Shown here: piece after piece, positions 49,114 to 58,098 of the stretch
How the letters are laid out: every line of letters begins with the position of its first letter
Position numbering within the stretch: the stretch's first letter is position 1
Assembly (NCBI RefSeq): GCF_009671065.1
Contig: NZ_CP046027.1
Coordinates: 1,488,001-1,552,000 of the forward strand
Origin: Neisseria brasiliensis
Lineage (GTDB): Bacteria; Pseudomonadota; Gammaproteobacteria; Burkholderiales; Neisseriaceae
Length of the DNA: 64,000 nucleotides
Direction: 5' to 3'
Translations under genes and position numbers: made by a program
The notes under the pieces: model-generated
What the model saw: only the letters and a program-made list of their open reading frames with translations
The model's database searches: none
What the model was told of the DNA's origin: nothing

Positions 49114-50346
49114 TTAACGGCGCAAAATCGCTGAATTGACATATTTCTGCACGCCTGTGGCAATCGCTTGGGCGCAGCGGATGCGGAAAGACGCATCGGC
49201 CAACAGCTTTTCTTCAATCGGGTTGGACAGGAATGCCGTTTCGACCAAAATCGATGGAATATCAGGCGCACGTAATACGGCAAAGTTGGCTTCATCCACA
49301 CGGCCTTTGTGAAGCTGATTGAGCTTACCTAATTCCGTCAACACCGATTGGCCGAGCTTACGGCTGTCGCGCATGGTGGCGGTTTGCGCCATATCGAGCA
49401 AGGCATTATCTACGAAGGGGTTGCCGCTGGCACGGACACCACCGATGGCATCGGCGTTATTCTGGGTTTGTGCCAGAAATTTGGCTGCTGCGCTGCTGGC
49501 TCCGCGCGGGTTGAGAATATACACACCGGTGCCACGGGCGGTGGGACTGGTAAATGAGTCAGCATGTATCGAGATAAATAAATCGGCCTTTTTTGCTCGG
49601 GCTTTGGCTACGCGAACATTGAGCGGAATAAAAACATCTTCGTTACGTGTCATGTAAACTGTATAGCCTAAGGCTTCCAGTCGTTTTTTGACTTCGCGCG
49701 AGATAGACAAGACGACGTTCTTTTCTTGCAGTCCCCCTTTACTGATGGCTCCGGGATCCTCGCCACCGTGACCGGGGTCAAGCATGATGATAGGGCGGCG
49801 TGTTTTGCTGTTGCTTGGCGGGGATGGGGTATTCACTCTGCGCGGGCGTAATGGATCTGAAGAAGCATTGCCGTTGAGCAAAGCCATCATTGGATCATTG
49901 ACATCTACGCCGTGTGGATAAAGATCGATTACCAAGCGGTGTTTGAAACCGCCCACCGGCGCCAGTGCAAACACTTGCGGATGCACGCTTTGTTTTAAAT
50001 CAATCACGATGCGCACGGTGGTCGGCGTGTTTTGGCCGACTCGGATGCTGCGGATAAAAGGATCGTCGGCCAACACTTTTTTGGAAATGCCTTGTAAAAC
50101 GGTATTGATGTTGACATTTTGAATATCCACGACCAGTCGGTTGGGGTTGTCGAGCAAAAAATGCTGAAACCGCAATACCGCAGATGCTTCAATCGTCACA
50201 CGTGTGTAGGAGAGTGCCGGCCAGATACGGGCGGCCACAAATTGAACGGGCTTGGCGGTTTTGGCCAACGCGGCAGAAACCGGCGTCAGTGTAAAAAACA
50301 AACCCGCCGCTTGGCGGACTATTTGTCGTCGTGTCAGTTTAACCAT
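49114..50346 (-). CDS. amiC: N-acetylmuramoyl-L-alanine amidase AmiC
   Basis: This 410-residue periplasmic cell-separation amidase has a signal resembling a Tat signal (MVKLTRRQIVRQAAGLFFTLTPVSAALA with twin Arg). An AMIN targeting domain follows (about residues 40-150: RVTIEASAVLRFQHFLLDNPNRLVVDI), then a linker and the zinc amidase_3 domain (IMLDPGHGGEDPGAI with the first His, ISIHADSF with a later His, and SILVETAFLSNPIEE with the catalytic Glu). A much longer frame exists, but the ATG at 50346 gives the signal peptide. Its start overlaps the end of tsaE by 13 bp, so translation is probably coupled. Confidence 0.94.
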   Translation of the reverse strand: MVKLTRRQIVRQAAGLFFTLTPVSAALAKTAKPVQFVAARIWPALSYTRVTIEASAVLRFQHFLLDNPNRLVVDIQNVNINTVLQGISKKVLADDPFIRSIRVGQNTPTTVRIVIDLKQSVHPQVFALAPVGGFKHRLVIDLYPHGVDVNDPMMALLNGNASSDPLRPRRVNTPSPPSNSKTRRPIIMLDPGHGGEDPGAISKGGLQEKNVVLSISREVKKRLEALGYTVYMTRNEDVFIPLNVRVAKARAKKADLFISIHADSFTSPTARGTGVYILNPRGASSAAAKFLAQTQNNADAIGGVRASGNPFVDNALLDMAQTATMRDSRKLGQSVLTELGKLNQLHKGRVDEANFAVLRAPDIPSILVETAFLSNPIEEKLLADASFRIRCAQAIATGVQKYVNSAILRR

Positions 50347-50804
50347 GCTTCCAAACTTTTTCGGCCGTGAGTGGTGTGGGCGGTGAACACTACTGTTCTG
50401 CCGTGTTCTGCGTGATTTAATGAAAGGGTGATGTCTGCGGCGGGCGTAAATTCGCCGCCTTGCTGCGGCCATTCGATCAGGCAAACGCTTTGGCCGTCGA
50501 ATAAATCGTCTAAGCCGGCATCTTCCCATTCTTCAGGTGTGCTGAAGCGGTAGAGATCGAAATGGTGCAGTGTAAAATCGGCGAGCGGGTAGGATTCGAC
50601 AATGGCATAAGTCGGGCTTTTTACCGCACCCTGATGCCCTAAACCGCGCAGCAAACCGCGTGTAAACGTGGTTTTGCCGGCGCCCAAGTCACCTTGCAGA
50701 TAAACCACCAACGGTGCACTCAGCGATTTCGCCCAGTTTGCGCCCAACGCCAAAGTCGCTTCTTCGTCGGCGAGAAAACGGCTCACGCCCGCACCATCAG
50801 TCAT
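50334..50804 (-). CDS. tsaE: tRNA threonylcarbamoyladenosine biosynthesis ATPase TsaE
   Basis: This 156-residue P-loop protein is needed for the t6A37 modification of ANN-decoding tRNAs. Walker A reads GDLGAGKTTFTRG (about residues 40-52), followed by SPTYAIVESY and FHHFDLYR-type LHHFDLYRF, and CLIEWPQQG. It partners TsaB and TsaD. The tsaE-amiC order is the one found in E. coli and many relatives. Confidence 0.95.
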   Translation of the reverse strand: MTDGAGVSRFLADEEATLALGANWAKSLSAPLVVYLQGDLGAGKTTFTRGLLRGLGHQGAVKSPTYAIVESYPLADFTLHHFDLYRFSTPEEWEDAGLDDLFDGQSVCLIEWPQQGGEFTPAADITLSLNHAEHGRTVVFTAHTTHGRKSLEAWLN

Positions 50805-51060
50805 AAAATTCAGCCTTGTTATTGTGATATAAAGTATAAATTATGCTGGAAACTCGCCGATTTGCAAACCTTACAAATGATAAATTTAGATAAAGTTGGC
50901 GTAAAAGCCAAGTAGAGAAGCAGGGTTGATTAAAAAATACAGGTGGGCTGCTTTCAGACGGCCTGGGTTTACGGATAAAACATCAGCCGAAACGGCTATT
51001 AAAATGCCGTCTGAAAGCGTGTACAATAACCGCCATATTGACTTTTAAACCCAACCAATC

Positions 51061-51870
51061 ATGAGTATCAGCAAACAACGCCCCATCGGCGTATTTGATT
51101 CCGGCGTCGGCGGCCTGACCAATGTTCGCGCATTGATGGAGCGGCTGCCGATGGAAAACATCGTCTATTTCGGTGATACCGCCCGCGTGCCCTACGGCAC
51201 CAAATCACGCGCCACTATCGAAACCTTTTCTCTGCAAATCGTTGATTTTTTATTGGAACACGATGTCAAAGCCTTGGTCATCGCCTGCAATACCATTGCG
51301 GCGACCGCCGGCACGAAAATCCGCCAAAAAGCCGGTAACATGCCCGTATTGGACGTGATTTCCGCCGGTGCCGAAGCCGCGCTGGCGACTACGCGCAACA
51401 ATAAAATCGGCATCATCGCCACCAACACCACCGTCAACAGCAATGCCTATGCCCGCGCCATTCACGCGCAAAATGCCGATACCTTGGTGCGCACCCAGGC
51501 TTCGCCTTTGCTGGTGCCGCTGGTGGAAGAAGGGTGGCTTGAGCATGAAGTCACCCGCCTGACCGTACGCGAGTACCTGAAGCCACTCTTGGCCGACGAC
51601 ATCGACACGCTGGTGTTGGGTTGTACCCACTTCCCACTGCTCAAACCGCTTATCGGCCGCGAAGCGCAAAACGTCACCTTGGTCGATTCCGCCATCACCA
51701 CCGCCGAAGCCACCGCCAAAGCCTTGGCGCAAGCAGGTTTGCTAAATACAGAAAACGACAACCCGGATTACCGCTTCTACGTCAGCGACATCCCATTGCG
51801 CTTCCGCACCATCGGTGAACGCTTCCTGGGTAGGAGTATGGAGCAGATTGAAATGGTAACGTTGGGTTGA
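51061..51870 (+). CDS. murI: Glutamate racemase
   Basis: This 269-residue cofactor-independent racemase makes D-glutamate for peptidoglycan. Both catalytic cysteines are visible: VIACNTIAATAG (about Cys76) and LVLGCTHFPLLKP (about Cys187). The N-terminal GVFDSGVGGLT is standard. The last 369 bp have a second, diverged copy at 57564-57932. The two share 56 identical bases at the left edge and then differ at many third positions. This gene appears complete and functional. Confidence 0.95.
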   Translation: MSISKQRPIGVFDSGVGGLTNVRALMERLPMENIVYFGDTARVPYGTKSRATIETFSLQIVDFLLEHDVKALVIACNTIAATAGTKIRQKAGNMPVLDVISAGAEAALATTRNNKIGIIATNTTVNSNAYARAIHAQNADTLVRTQASPLLVPLVEEGWLEHEVTRLTVREYLKPLLADDIDTLVLGCTHFPLLKPLIGREAQNVTLVDSAITTAEATAKALAQAGLLNTENDNPDYRFYVSDIPLRFRTIGERFLGRSMEQIEMVTLG

Positions 51871-51881
51871 TGGGTGATATT

Positions 51882-51911
51882 AAAGGCCGTCTGGAATTTC
51901 AGACGGCCTTT
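51882..51911. terminator. Slightly degenerate DUS hairpin
   Basis: AAGGCCGTCTGGAA joined to TTTCAGACGGCCTT, between the convergent murI and nadC genes. One arm carries a G in place of A in the DUS core. Confidence 0.75.
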
Positions 51912-51925
51912 GCTTTATAGCCAAC

Positions 51926-52807
51926 TTAAGCCAAGAAATCCAAGCCTATGTCCAACGAGCGGCTGCTGTGGGTCAGATAGCCGAGGGCGATGCCGTCCAC
52001 GCCGGTTTGTGCCACGCGTTTCAGGCGGTTGAAGCCGATGCCGCCCGATGCTTCGCAATAGACGGTGTGAGGGTGGGCGGTTTGTGTGTGGCAGCGGTTT
52101 ACCGCTTCTTTTAAGGTTTCGTCGTCCATATTGTCCAGCAAAATCCGTTCCGCGCCCGCCGCGATGGCTTCGTCCAGTTGTGCCAGCGTGTCCACTTCGA
52201 TTTCCACGCAGGTCAACGGTCCGACTGCCTGCTTTGCCTGCTGCACAGCTTGGGCGATGCTGCCGCAATAGGCGAGGTGGTTGTCTTTGATAAGGATGGC
52301 GTCGTCCAAGCCCATGCGGTGGTTTACGCCGCCGCCTGCTCTGACGGCATATTTTTGCAGGACACGAAGCAGTGGGATTGTTTTGCGGCTGCACACGATG
52401 TCTGTACCGTATTCGGCGACTTCGGCAACGGCATGCGCGGTGGCGGTGGCGATGCCGCTTAAGTGCGTGAGGTAGTTGAGCGCGGTGCGTTCAGCGGTGA
52501 GCAGCGCGCGGGCGTTGCCTTCGACGGCGGCAAGCGTCTGACCTGCGCGAACGGCTTGCCCGTCTTGAATTTCAGCTTGGAAACGGACGGACGGATCCAT
52601 CGTCTGAAAGGCAAGGTGCGCCAAATCTATGCCTGCTATTACGCCATCTTCGCGGCTGATCAGGAAAAGTTTGGCAGTTTTATTGGGCGCTATAACGGCT
52701 GCGGACGTGATATCTCCTCGCCTGCCCAGATCTTCGCTTAAGGCTTGTTCTACCATGGGGCGCAACAGGGTATCGGGAAGAGGAAGAAGATTGTTTTCAG
52801 ACGACAT
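51926..52807 (-). CDS. nadC: Nicotinate-nucleotide pyrophosphorylase (carboxylating), quinolinate phosphoribosyltransferase
   Basis: This 293-residue enzyme converts quinolinate and PRPP to nicotinate mononucleotide. Seen are EDLGRRGDITS (about 19-29), RTALNYLTHLSGIAT, SRKTIPLLRVLQKYAVRAGGGVNHRMGLDDAILIKDNH and EIEVDTLAQLDEA. The usual DTRKT reads CSRKT here, a mild deviation. The ATG at 52807 (MSSENNLL) follows AAAGGA; a longer frame of 15 codons is rejected. The start codon is part of the 12-mer ATGTCGTCTGAA, a variant uptake sequence. It lies downstream of the NrtR-like gene on the same strand. Confidence 0.93.
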   Translation of the reverse strand: MSSENNLLPLPDTLLRPMVEQALSEDLGRRGDITSAAVIAPNKTAKLFLISREDGVIAGIDLAHLAFQTMDPSVRFQAEIQDGQAVRAGQTLAAVEGNARALLTAERTALNYLTHLSGIATATAHAVAEVAEYGTDIVCSRKTIPLLRVLQKYAVRAGGGVNHRMGLDDAILIKDNHLAYCGSIAQAVQQAKQAVGPLTCVEIEVDTLAQLDEAIAAGAERILLDNMDDETLKEAVNRCHTQTAHPHTVYCEASGGIGFNRLKRVAQTGVDGIALGYLTHSSRSLDIGLDFLA

Positions 52808-52881
52808 GAAGGTTCCTTTGTTGAAAAATATTGATATTGCCCGATGGGGCAAAACTTCATTTGAGGCCGTCTGAAAATCAG

Positions 52882-53820
52882 TTAGCAGCTACCCAGCGGC
52901 AGTCCGATATCAGAAATCAGCTGATCGGGCAGAACGTCATCTCGGAATCGGTAAAGCTGTGCAGGACGGCCTTTGCTGCCTGATACGCCGGTATCCGACG
53001 GCTCGATGAGGTTTTGCTGCTGAATCTGGCGGCGGAAGTTTTGCTTGTGCAGCAATCTGCCGCTGATGGCTTCGACGCTGTTTTGCAGTTGCAGTAGTGT
53101 AAATTCGGGCAGCATCAGTTCAAAAATCACGGGACGGTATTTGATTTTGGCACGTAGGCGGGATAAAGCTGTCGCCAATACGCGGCGGTGGTCGTGGCGC
53201 ATGGGCTGCCCCGTGAGCGCGAAGTCGAAGTTTACCTGCGGCTCGGCGGCTTCCGCTATCAGGCCGCTTTCATACAGCATTTCATAGCGTTGCAAAACGT
53301 ATTCTTCCGACCAGTTTTCCGGTTCGACCCCCCAGCACAAATGAATGCGCTTGAGCCGCTTTTGGCGCACTTCCTCCGTATCCGCCGAGTTTGCCCAAAT
53401 GCGCAGGCGGCTGACGATGGCGTCGCGCAGCCCGTCGTCGGTACGCAAATCTTCCCATGGAAAATAGCCGTAGCAGTCCTGCCATTTTGCGTCGGGGTGC
53501 AGGATGCTGTCGGCTGCCTCGCGCACCAGCCCCAAATAGCTGACGTACAAGACAGGTAGGCCTTGCTCGTTTTGACGGCGCGTATCTACAAACGTATAAA
53601 GCTGTTCCACATAGCCCATAGGCTGTGATGTCTGTTTGGCAACCCACATCCTGACTCCTGCTTGTAGAGAGTGGCGAAGCGGTGCAAGCAGGCCATTGGG
53701 TAATAGCTCTCCTTTGGCAACTGTCAAAACCCTCAAGCTGTCGTTTGTAATGGCGATCAGTACAGGAACAAGCTCGACGATACTTTGCGTATTGGCTGCT
53801 GTTTCAGGATAGGCATCCAT
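52882..53820 (-). CDS. nrtR: NrtR-like Nudix-related regulator of NAD synthesis
   Basis: This 312-residue protein has an N-terminal Nudix-fold half (about residues 15-160: VLIAITNDSLRVLTVAKGELLPNGLL) in which the catalytic Nudix box is not intact. The C-terminal half is a winged-helix type (about 220-300: LPEFTLLQLQNSVEAISGRLLHKQNFRRQI, GRPAQLYRFR), the typical ending of NrtR regulators. NrtR represses NAD synthesis genes and releases DNA upon binding ADP-ribose or related ligands. It is divergent from nadA-nadB and precedes nadC, so its target is visible from context. The symbol is by analogy. It is somewhat longer than typical NrtR. Confidence 0.8.
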   Translation of the reverse strand: MDAYPETAANTQSIVELVPVLIAITNDSLRVLTVAKGELLPNGLLAPLRHSLQAGVRMWVAKQTSQPMGYVEQLYTFVDTRRQNEQGLPVLYVSYLGLVREAADSILHPDAKWQDCYGYFPWEDLRTDDGLRDAIVSRLRIWANSADTEEVRQKRLKRIHLCWGVEPENWSEEYVLQRYEMLYESGLIAEAAEPQVNFDFALTGQPMRHDHRRVLATALSRLRAKIKYRPVIFELMLPEFTLLQLQNSVEAISGRLLHKQNFRRQIQQQNLIEPSDTGVSGSKGRPAQLYRFRDDVLPDQLISDIGLPLGSC

Positions 53821-53884
53821 GCGTGGCTTTCATTCAAGAGAAAACCTTATTGTAAACCAAAGCGGTTTTCAGACGACCTTGCTT

Positions 53885-53907
53885 ATTATACTCAATTTGA
53901 GCATAAT
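53885..53907. promoter_or_regulatory. Candidate NrtR operator (palindrome)
   Basis: ATTATACTCAA, central T, TTGAGCATAAT: 11-bp arms with one mismatch, in the 156-bp gap between the divergent regulator and nadA. The half-site ATACTC/GAGTAT resembles NrtR sites as I recall them in other proteobacteria. Confidence 0.6.
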
Positions 53908-53976
53908 ATAAAAATATTTCAAAATATAAACGGCAAATCTTTATGCCGTCTGAAAAACCAGCCATAAGGAAGTCTC

Positions 53977-55089
53977 ATGCAAACCGCCGCCCGCCGCTCG
54001 TTCGATTATGATATGCCACTCATCCAAACGCCGACTTCTGCCTGCCAAATCCGTCAGGCGTGGGCAAAGGTTGCCGACACGCCCGACCGCGAAACGGCAG
54101 GTCGTCTGAAAGACGAAATCAAGGCCTTGCTGAAGGAGAAAAATGCGGTCTTGGTGGCGCATTATTACGTCGATCCGTTGATTCAGGATTTGGCTTTGGA
54201 AACGGGCGGATGTGTGGGAGATTCGCTGGAAATGGCACGCTTCGGCGCGGAACACGAAGCCGGTACATTGGTGGTGGCGGGTGTGCGATTCATGGGCGAG
54301 AGCGCGAAAATCCTCTGCCCTGAAAAAACGGTGCTGATGCCTGATTTGGAAGCGGAATGTTCTTTGGATTTGGGTTGTCCGGAAGAGGCGTTTTCAGCGT
54401 TTTGCGACCAACACCCCGACCGCACGGTAGTGGTGTACGCCAACACTTCCGCCGCCGTGAAAGCGCGTGCCGACTGGGTGGTAACGTCTTCGGTGGCGTT
54501 GGAAATCGTGTCGTATCTGAAATCGCGCGGCGAGAAGCTGATTTGGGGACCCGACCGCCACCTCGGCGACTACATCCGCCGCGAAACGGGCGCGGATATG
54601 CTGCTGTGGCAGGGTTCGTGTATCGTCCACAACGAATTCAAGGGGCAGGAACTGGCGGCGTTGAAGGCGGAACACCCCGACGCGGTGGTGCTGGTTCATC
54701 CTGAATCGCCGCAAAGCGTCATCGAGCTGGGCGACGTGGTCGGCTCGACCAGCAAATTGCTCAAGGCCGCCGTATCGCGTCCTGAAAAAAAATTCATCGT
54801 GGCGACCGATTTGGGCATCCTGCACGAAATGCAAAAGCAGGCGCCCGACAAAGAATTTATCGCCGCACCGACGGCGGGCAACGGCGGAAGCTGCAAAAGC
54901 TGCGCGTTCTGCCCGTGGATGGCGATGAATTCGCTGGGCGGCATCAAATACGCCCTGACAAGCGGACACAACGAAATTCTGTTGGACAGGAAGCTGGGCG
55001 AAGCCGCCAAACTGCCCTTGCAGCGTATGCTCGACTTCGCGGCAGGACTCAAGCGCGGGGATGTGTTCAACGGTATGGGCCCCGCCTGA
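53977..55089 (+). CDS. nadA: Quinolinate synthase A
   Basis: This 370-residue 4Fe-4S enzyme condenses iminoaspartate with dihydroxyacetone phosphate to quinolinate. The three cluster cysteines fall in [13 protein letters not shown] (about Cys76), in [13 protein letters not shown] (about Cys213), and in the [13 protein letters not shown] segment (about residues 308-313). [17 protein letters not shown] is the family N-terminus. AAGGAAGTCTC precedes the ATG. An internal AGGTCGTCTGAA lies at 54099-54110. nadB follows after 51 bp, so the two form an operon under the putative NrtR operator. Confidence 0.95.
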   Translation: MQTAARRSFDYDMPLIQTPTSACQIRQAWAKVADTPDRETAGRLKDEIKALLKEKNAVLVAHYYVDPLIQDLALETGGCVGDSLEMARFGAEHEAGTLVVAGVRFMGESAKILCPEKTVLMPDLEAECSLDLGCPEEAFSAFCDQHPDRTVVVYANTSAAVKARADWVVTSSVALEIVSYLKSRGEKLIWGPDRHLGDYIRRETGADMLLWQGSCIVHNEFKGQELAALKAEHPDAVVLVHPESPQSVIELGDVVGSTSKLLKAAVSRPEKKFIVATDLGILHEMQKQAPDKEFIAAPTAGNGGSCKSCAFCPWMAMNSLGGIKYALTSGHNEILLDRKLGEAAKLPLQRMLDFAAGLKRGDVFNGMGPA

Positions 55090-55140
55090 TTTTCCGTCCA
55101 TATTGCCGTTTCAGACGACCCCTCAAACAAGGACAACACC

Positions 55141-56649
55141 ATGCAAACCGATTGCGACGTATTGATTGCCGGAAACGGGCTGGCGGCACTGACGCTCGCC
55201 CTGTCGCTGCCTGAGTCGTTCCGCATCGTCATTTTGTGTAAAAACCGGCTGGACGACACCGCAAGCCGTCATGCGCAAGGAGGGATTGCGGCGGCGTGGT
55301 CGGGAGAGGACGACATCGAAAAACACGTCGCCGATACTTTGGAAGCGGGTGCAGGTTTGTGCAACGAAGCCGCCGTCCGCACCATCCTGTCGCAGGGCAA
55401 ACCGGCAATCGAATGGCTGCTGGCGCAGGGCGTGGCGTTCGACCAAAATAATAACGACCTGCACCTGACGCGCGAAGGCGGGCACACCTGCCGCCGAATC
55501 GCCCACGTCGCCGACTACACGGGCGAAGCCGTCATGCAGAGCCTGATTGCCCAAATACGCCGCCACCCGAACATCCGCGTTTGCGAGCGGCAGATGGCGT
55601 TGGACATTCAAATCGAATCAGGCGCGGCGTGCGGGCTGACCGTCCTCGACTGTCGAACGCAAGAAACCTACCGCATCCGCGCCCGCCATACCGTACTTGC
55701 AGGCGGCGGCTTGGGACAGATTTACGCCGCCACCACCACGCCACCCGAATGCACGGGCGACGCCATCGCCATGGCGATACGCGCAGGCTGCGCAGTCGAA
55801 AACCTCGAATTTATCCAATTCCACCCCACAGGCCTGGCAAGGCCGTCTGAAAACGGCCGCACCTTCCTGATTTCCGAAGCCGTACGTGGCGAAGGCGGCA
55901 TCCTGACCAACCAATCGGGCGAACGGTTTATGCCGCATTACGACCGCCGCGCCGAACTTGCGCCGCGCGACATCGTTGCCCGCGCTATCGCCGCCGAAAT
56001 CGCCAAGCAAACGCAAGACTTCGTCTCACTCGATATCAGCCATCAACCCGCAGAGTTCGTCCGTCAGCATTTCCCGTCCATCCATCGGCACTGCCTGTCC
56101 CAATGCGGCTTGGACATCACGCACCAAGCCATCCCCGTCCGCCCAGTGCAACACTACACCTGCGGCGGCATCCAAACCGACCCCAGCGGCAGAACCTCCC
56201 TGCCACAGCTCTACGCCTTAGGCGAAACCGCCTGCACCGGCTTGCACGGAGCCAACCGCCTCGCCAGCAACTCCTTGCTCGAATGCGTCGTTACCGCCAG
56301 ACTTGCCGCCCAAACCATCGCGGACGGACAAGCGTTCCAAACCGTACCGTCCAAAAGGTCGTCTGAAAACCCCACCGCCGAAACAGACATCTTTTTAGAC
56401 GACCTTCAAAACACATTCAGCCGCCCCGTCCTGCAAACGTTCAACCAACGCCATCTGGGCATCCTACGCAACGATACCGACCTACGCCATGCTATCGCCC
56501 AACTGCGGCTTTGGAAGCAAAACCAAGCCGAACCGCACACCGCGTCCGAATACGAAAACCGCAACCTACTCGAATGCAGCCTCGCTGTCGCCCAAGCCGC
56601 ATACGCTAGACGGCAAAATATTGGCGCGCATTTTAATAGGGATTGTTAA
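55141..56649 (+). CDS. nadB: L-aspartate oxidase
   Basis: This 502-residue FAD enzyme oxidises aspartate to iminoaspartate, the first step of NAD synthesis. It has an FAD fold at the N-terminus ([18 protein letters not shown]), [30 protein letters not shown], the substrate segment [19 protein letters not shown] (His-Tyr-Thr-Cys-Gly-Gly) and [15 protein letters not shown]. The C-terminal helical domain is present, slightly short of E. coli NadB (540). Codons are strongly GC-ending. The coding region contains one AG-form DUS and one AGGTCGTCTGAA variant. Confidence 0.94.
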   Translation: MQTDCDVLIAGNGLAALTLALSLPESFRIVILCKNRLDDTASRHAQGGIAAAWSGEDDIEKHVADTLEAGAGLCNEAAVRTILSQGKPAIEWLLAQGVAFDQNNNDLHLTREGGHTCRRIAHVADYTGEAVMQSLIAQIRRHPNIRVCERQMALDIQIESGAACGLTVLDCRTQETYRIRARHTVLAGGGLGQIYAATTTPPECTGDAIAMAIRAGCAVENLEFIQFHPTGLARPSENGRTFLISEAVRGEGGILTNQSGERFMPHYDRRAELAPRDIVARAIAAEIAKQTQDFVSLDISHQPAEFVRQHFPSIHRHCLSQCGLDITHQAIPVRPVQHYTCGGIQTDPSGRTSLPQLYALGETACTGLHGANRLASNSLLECVVTARLAAQTIADGQAFQTVPSKRSSENPTAETDIFLDDLQNTFSRPVLQTFNQRHLGILRNDTDLRHAIAQLRLWKQNQAEPHTASEYENRNLLECSLAVAQAAYARRQNIGAHFNRDC

Positions 56650-56760
56650 GGTTGGCTGGTTAGAAAAAAATCGTTCAAATAAATTTGAATAGCATGGTTG
56701 AGAAATTGGCATTCAGTTTTTAGGGTTGCGTAAGTTGGGTTATTATTTTGTTCTAAAAGT

Positions 56761-56798
56761 AGAAAGGCCGTCTGAAATATTTTTCAGACGGCCTTTCT
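56761..56798. terminator. DUS terminator between nadB and pgmB
   Basis: AGAAAGGCCGTCTGAAA and TTTCAGACGGCCTTTCT form a long perfect hairpin between convergent genes. Confidence 0.88.
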
Positions 56799-56812
56799 AC
56801 TTCCTGAGTATT

Positions 56813-57478
56813 TTATCTGCCTGACTGTGCCCACACGTTTTGCAGGTAGGCGTAGGTTAGCTCGGCGGTGTCGGACACTAGCGCGATGTCGCTGCCCAAG
56901 TCTTCGGCTTTGCCCACGCCGATGGGCAAGGCGCCGGCGGCTTTGATGGCGGCGACGCCGGCGACGGCGTCTTCAATGCCGATGCATTGGCGGATGTCTG
57001 CGTCCACGCCCTCGGCGGCGGCGAGGAAGATGTCGGGGGCAGGTTTGGAATGCGCGACGGCGGCAGGGTCGGCAATGGCGTCGAAGAAGTGGGTCAGCCC
57101 CATGCGTTCGAGCAGGAATGGGCCGTTTTTACTGGCGGACGCGAGGGCGATTTTTTTGCCGTTTGCCCTCAATGCTTCCAGTAGGGGCAAAATGCCGGGA
57201 TACACGTCTTCGGGTTTGACTGCTTGAATCATCTCAACGTAGTTGTCGTTTTTGCGGCGGGTCAGTTCGGCGAACTCGGCTTCGCTGACGGTTTTGCCGC
57301 CGTGTGCGAGGATGCGTTTGAGCGAATCGTCGCGCGATACGCCTTTGAGCTGCTCGTTAAACTTGCGGTCGATGCTGATGCCCAGTTCTGTGGCGAGCTT
57401 TTTCCATGCGCGGTAGTGGTACTCGGCGGTGTCGGTGATGACGCCATCGAGATCAAAGAGCACTGCGGTAAAAGTCAT
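56813..57478 (-). CDS. pgmB: Beta-phosphoglucomutase
   Basis: This 221-residue HAD-superfamily mutase interconverts beta-glucose 1-phosphate and glucose 6-phosphate. The nucleophile/acid pair is in [14 protein letters not shown] (Asp residues about 9 and 11), the cap contains the substrate loop [14 protein letters not shown], motif II is LASASKNG and motif [12 protein letters not shown] with Lys in HSKPAPDIF. It normally follows maltose phosphorylase (mapA) in an operon, and the last codons of such a gene lie just upstream at 57491-57563. The rest of mapA is missing, so its promoter and sugar supply are lost here. Confidence 0.93.
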   Translation of the reverse strand: MTFTAVLFDLDGVITDTAEYHYRAWKKLATELGISIDRKFNEQLKGVSRDDSLKRILAHGGKTVSEAEFAELTRRKNDNYVEMIQAVKPEDVYPGILPLLEALRANGKKIALASASKNGPFLLERMGLTHFFDAIADPAAVAHSKPAPDIFLAAAEGVDADIRQCIGIEDAVAGVAAIKAAGALPIGVGKAEDLGSDIALVSDTAELTYAYLQNVWAQSGR

Positions 57479-57490
57479 TTTGCGCCCTCC

Positions 57491-57563
57491 TTATTTTTCC
57501 AATGCAACGGTGTGGCTGCCGTTGAGCGTGATGTCTTTGCCGTACACCTGCAAATCGAGCGGC
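57491..57563 (-). pseudogene. mapA: 3' remnant of maltose phosphorylase (mapA)
   Basis: Only about 24 codons remain (GEPLDLQVYGKDITLNGSHT, then VALEK and stop), the style of the C-terminal end of family 65 glycoside phosphorylases. It stands 12 bp before pgmB, where mapA is expected. Sequence homology breaks abruptly at 57563/57564, where a murI fragment of opposite orientation begins. Confidence 0.65.
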
Positions 57564-57932
57564 TCGCCTTTGCTGGTGCCGCTGGTGGAAGAAGGGTGGC
57601 TTGAGCATGAAGTCACCCGTCTGACCGTGCGCGAATATTTGAAACCCCTGCTGGTGGACGACATCGATACGCTGGTGCTGGGATGCACCCACTTTCCGCT
57701 GCTCAAGCCGCTCATCAGTCAGGAAGCGCCAAACGTGACTCTGGTCGATTCGGCCATCACTACTGCCGAAGCCACCGCCAAAGCCTTAACCGAAGCCGGA
57801 TTGCTCAATACCGACAATCCCGCACCGGATTACCGCTTTTATGTCAGCGACATTCCGCTGCGTTTCCGAACCATCGGCGAGCGTTTCTTGGGTCGAAGCA
57901 TGGAGCAGATTGAAATGGTAACGTTAGGCTAA
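57564..57932 (+). pseudogene. murI: Truncated second copy of the murI 3' end
   Basis: It encodes the last 122 residues of glutamate racemase from SPLLVPLVEEGWLEHE to the stop, including the second catalytic Cys (LVLGCTHFPLL), but lacks the first half. It is identical to 51502-51557 of murI for 56 bp, then differs at many synonymous sites (protein about 92 percent identical by eye). It has no start of its own. Confidence 0.9.
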
Positions 57933-57950
57933 GAAGATGATAATGGTTTC

Positions 57951-57982
57951 AGGCCGTTTGGAAATAGTTTTTCAAACGGCCT
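57951..57982. terminator. Degenerate DUS hairpin
   Basis: AGGCCGTTTGGAAA and TTTCAAACGGCCT: both arms carry the same T-for-C change in the core (GCCGTTTGAA type), so the hairpin is kept but uptake function is probably weak. Confidence 0.7.
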
Positions 57983-58098
57983 TTACATACAGGTTGAGAC
58001 AAAAAAGCGCATGCATTCGAGTGGTGAAATTGCTATCATAAATCCATCAGGCAAGGGCATGAATGTGAAGCCGTCTGAAAACTGTGAAGGAGAACGAT

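Noticed and set aside
49114..50529. Longer amidase with an Arg-rich N-terminus
   Set aside because: The extension overlaps tsaE and has no family resemblance; the ATG at 50346 gives a proper signal peptide.
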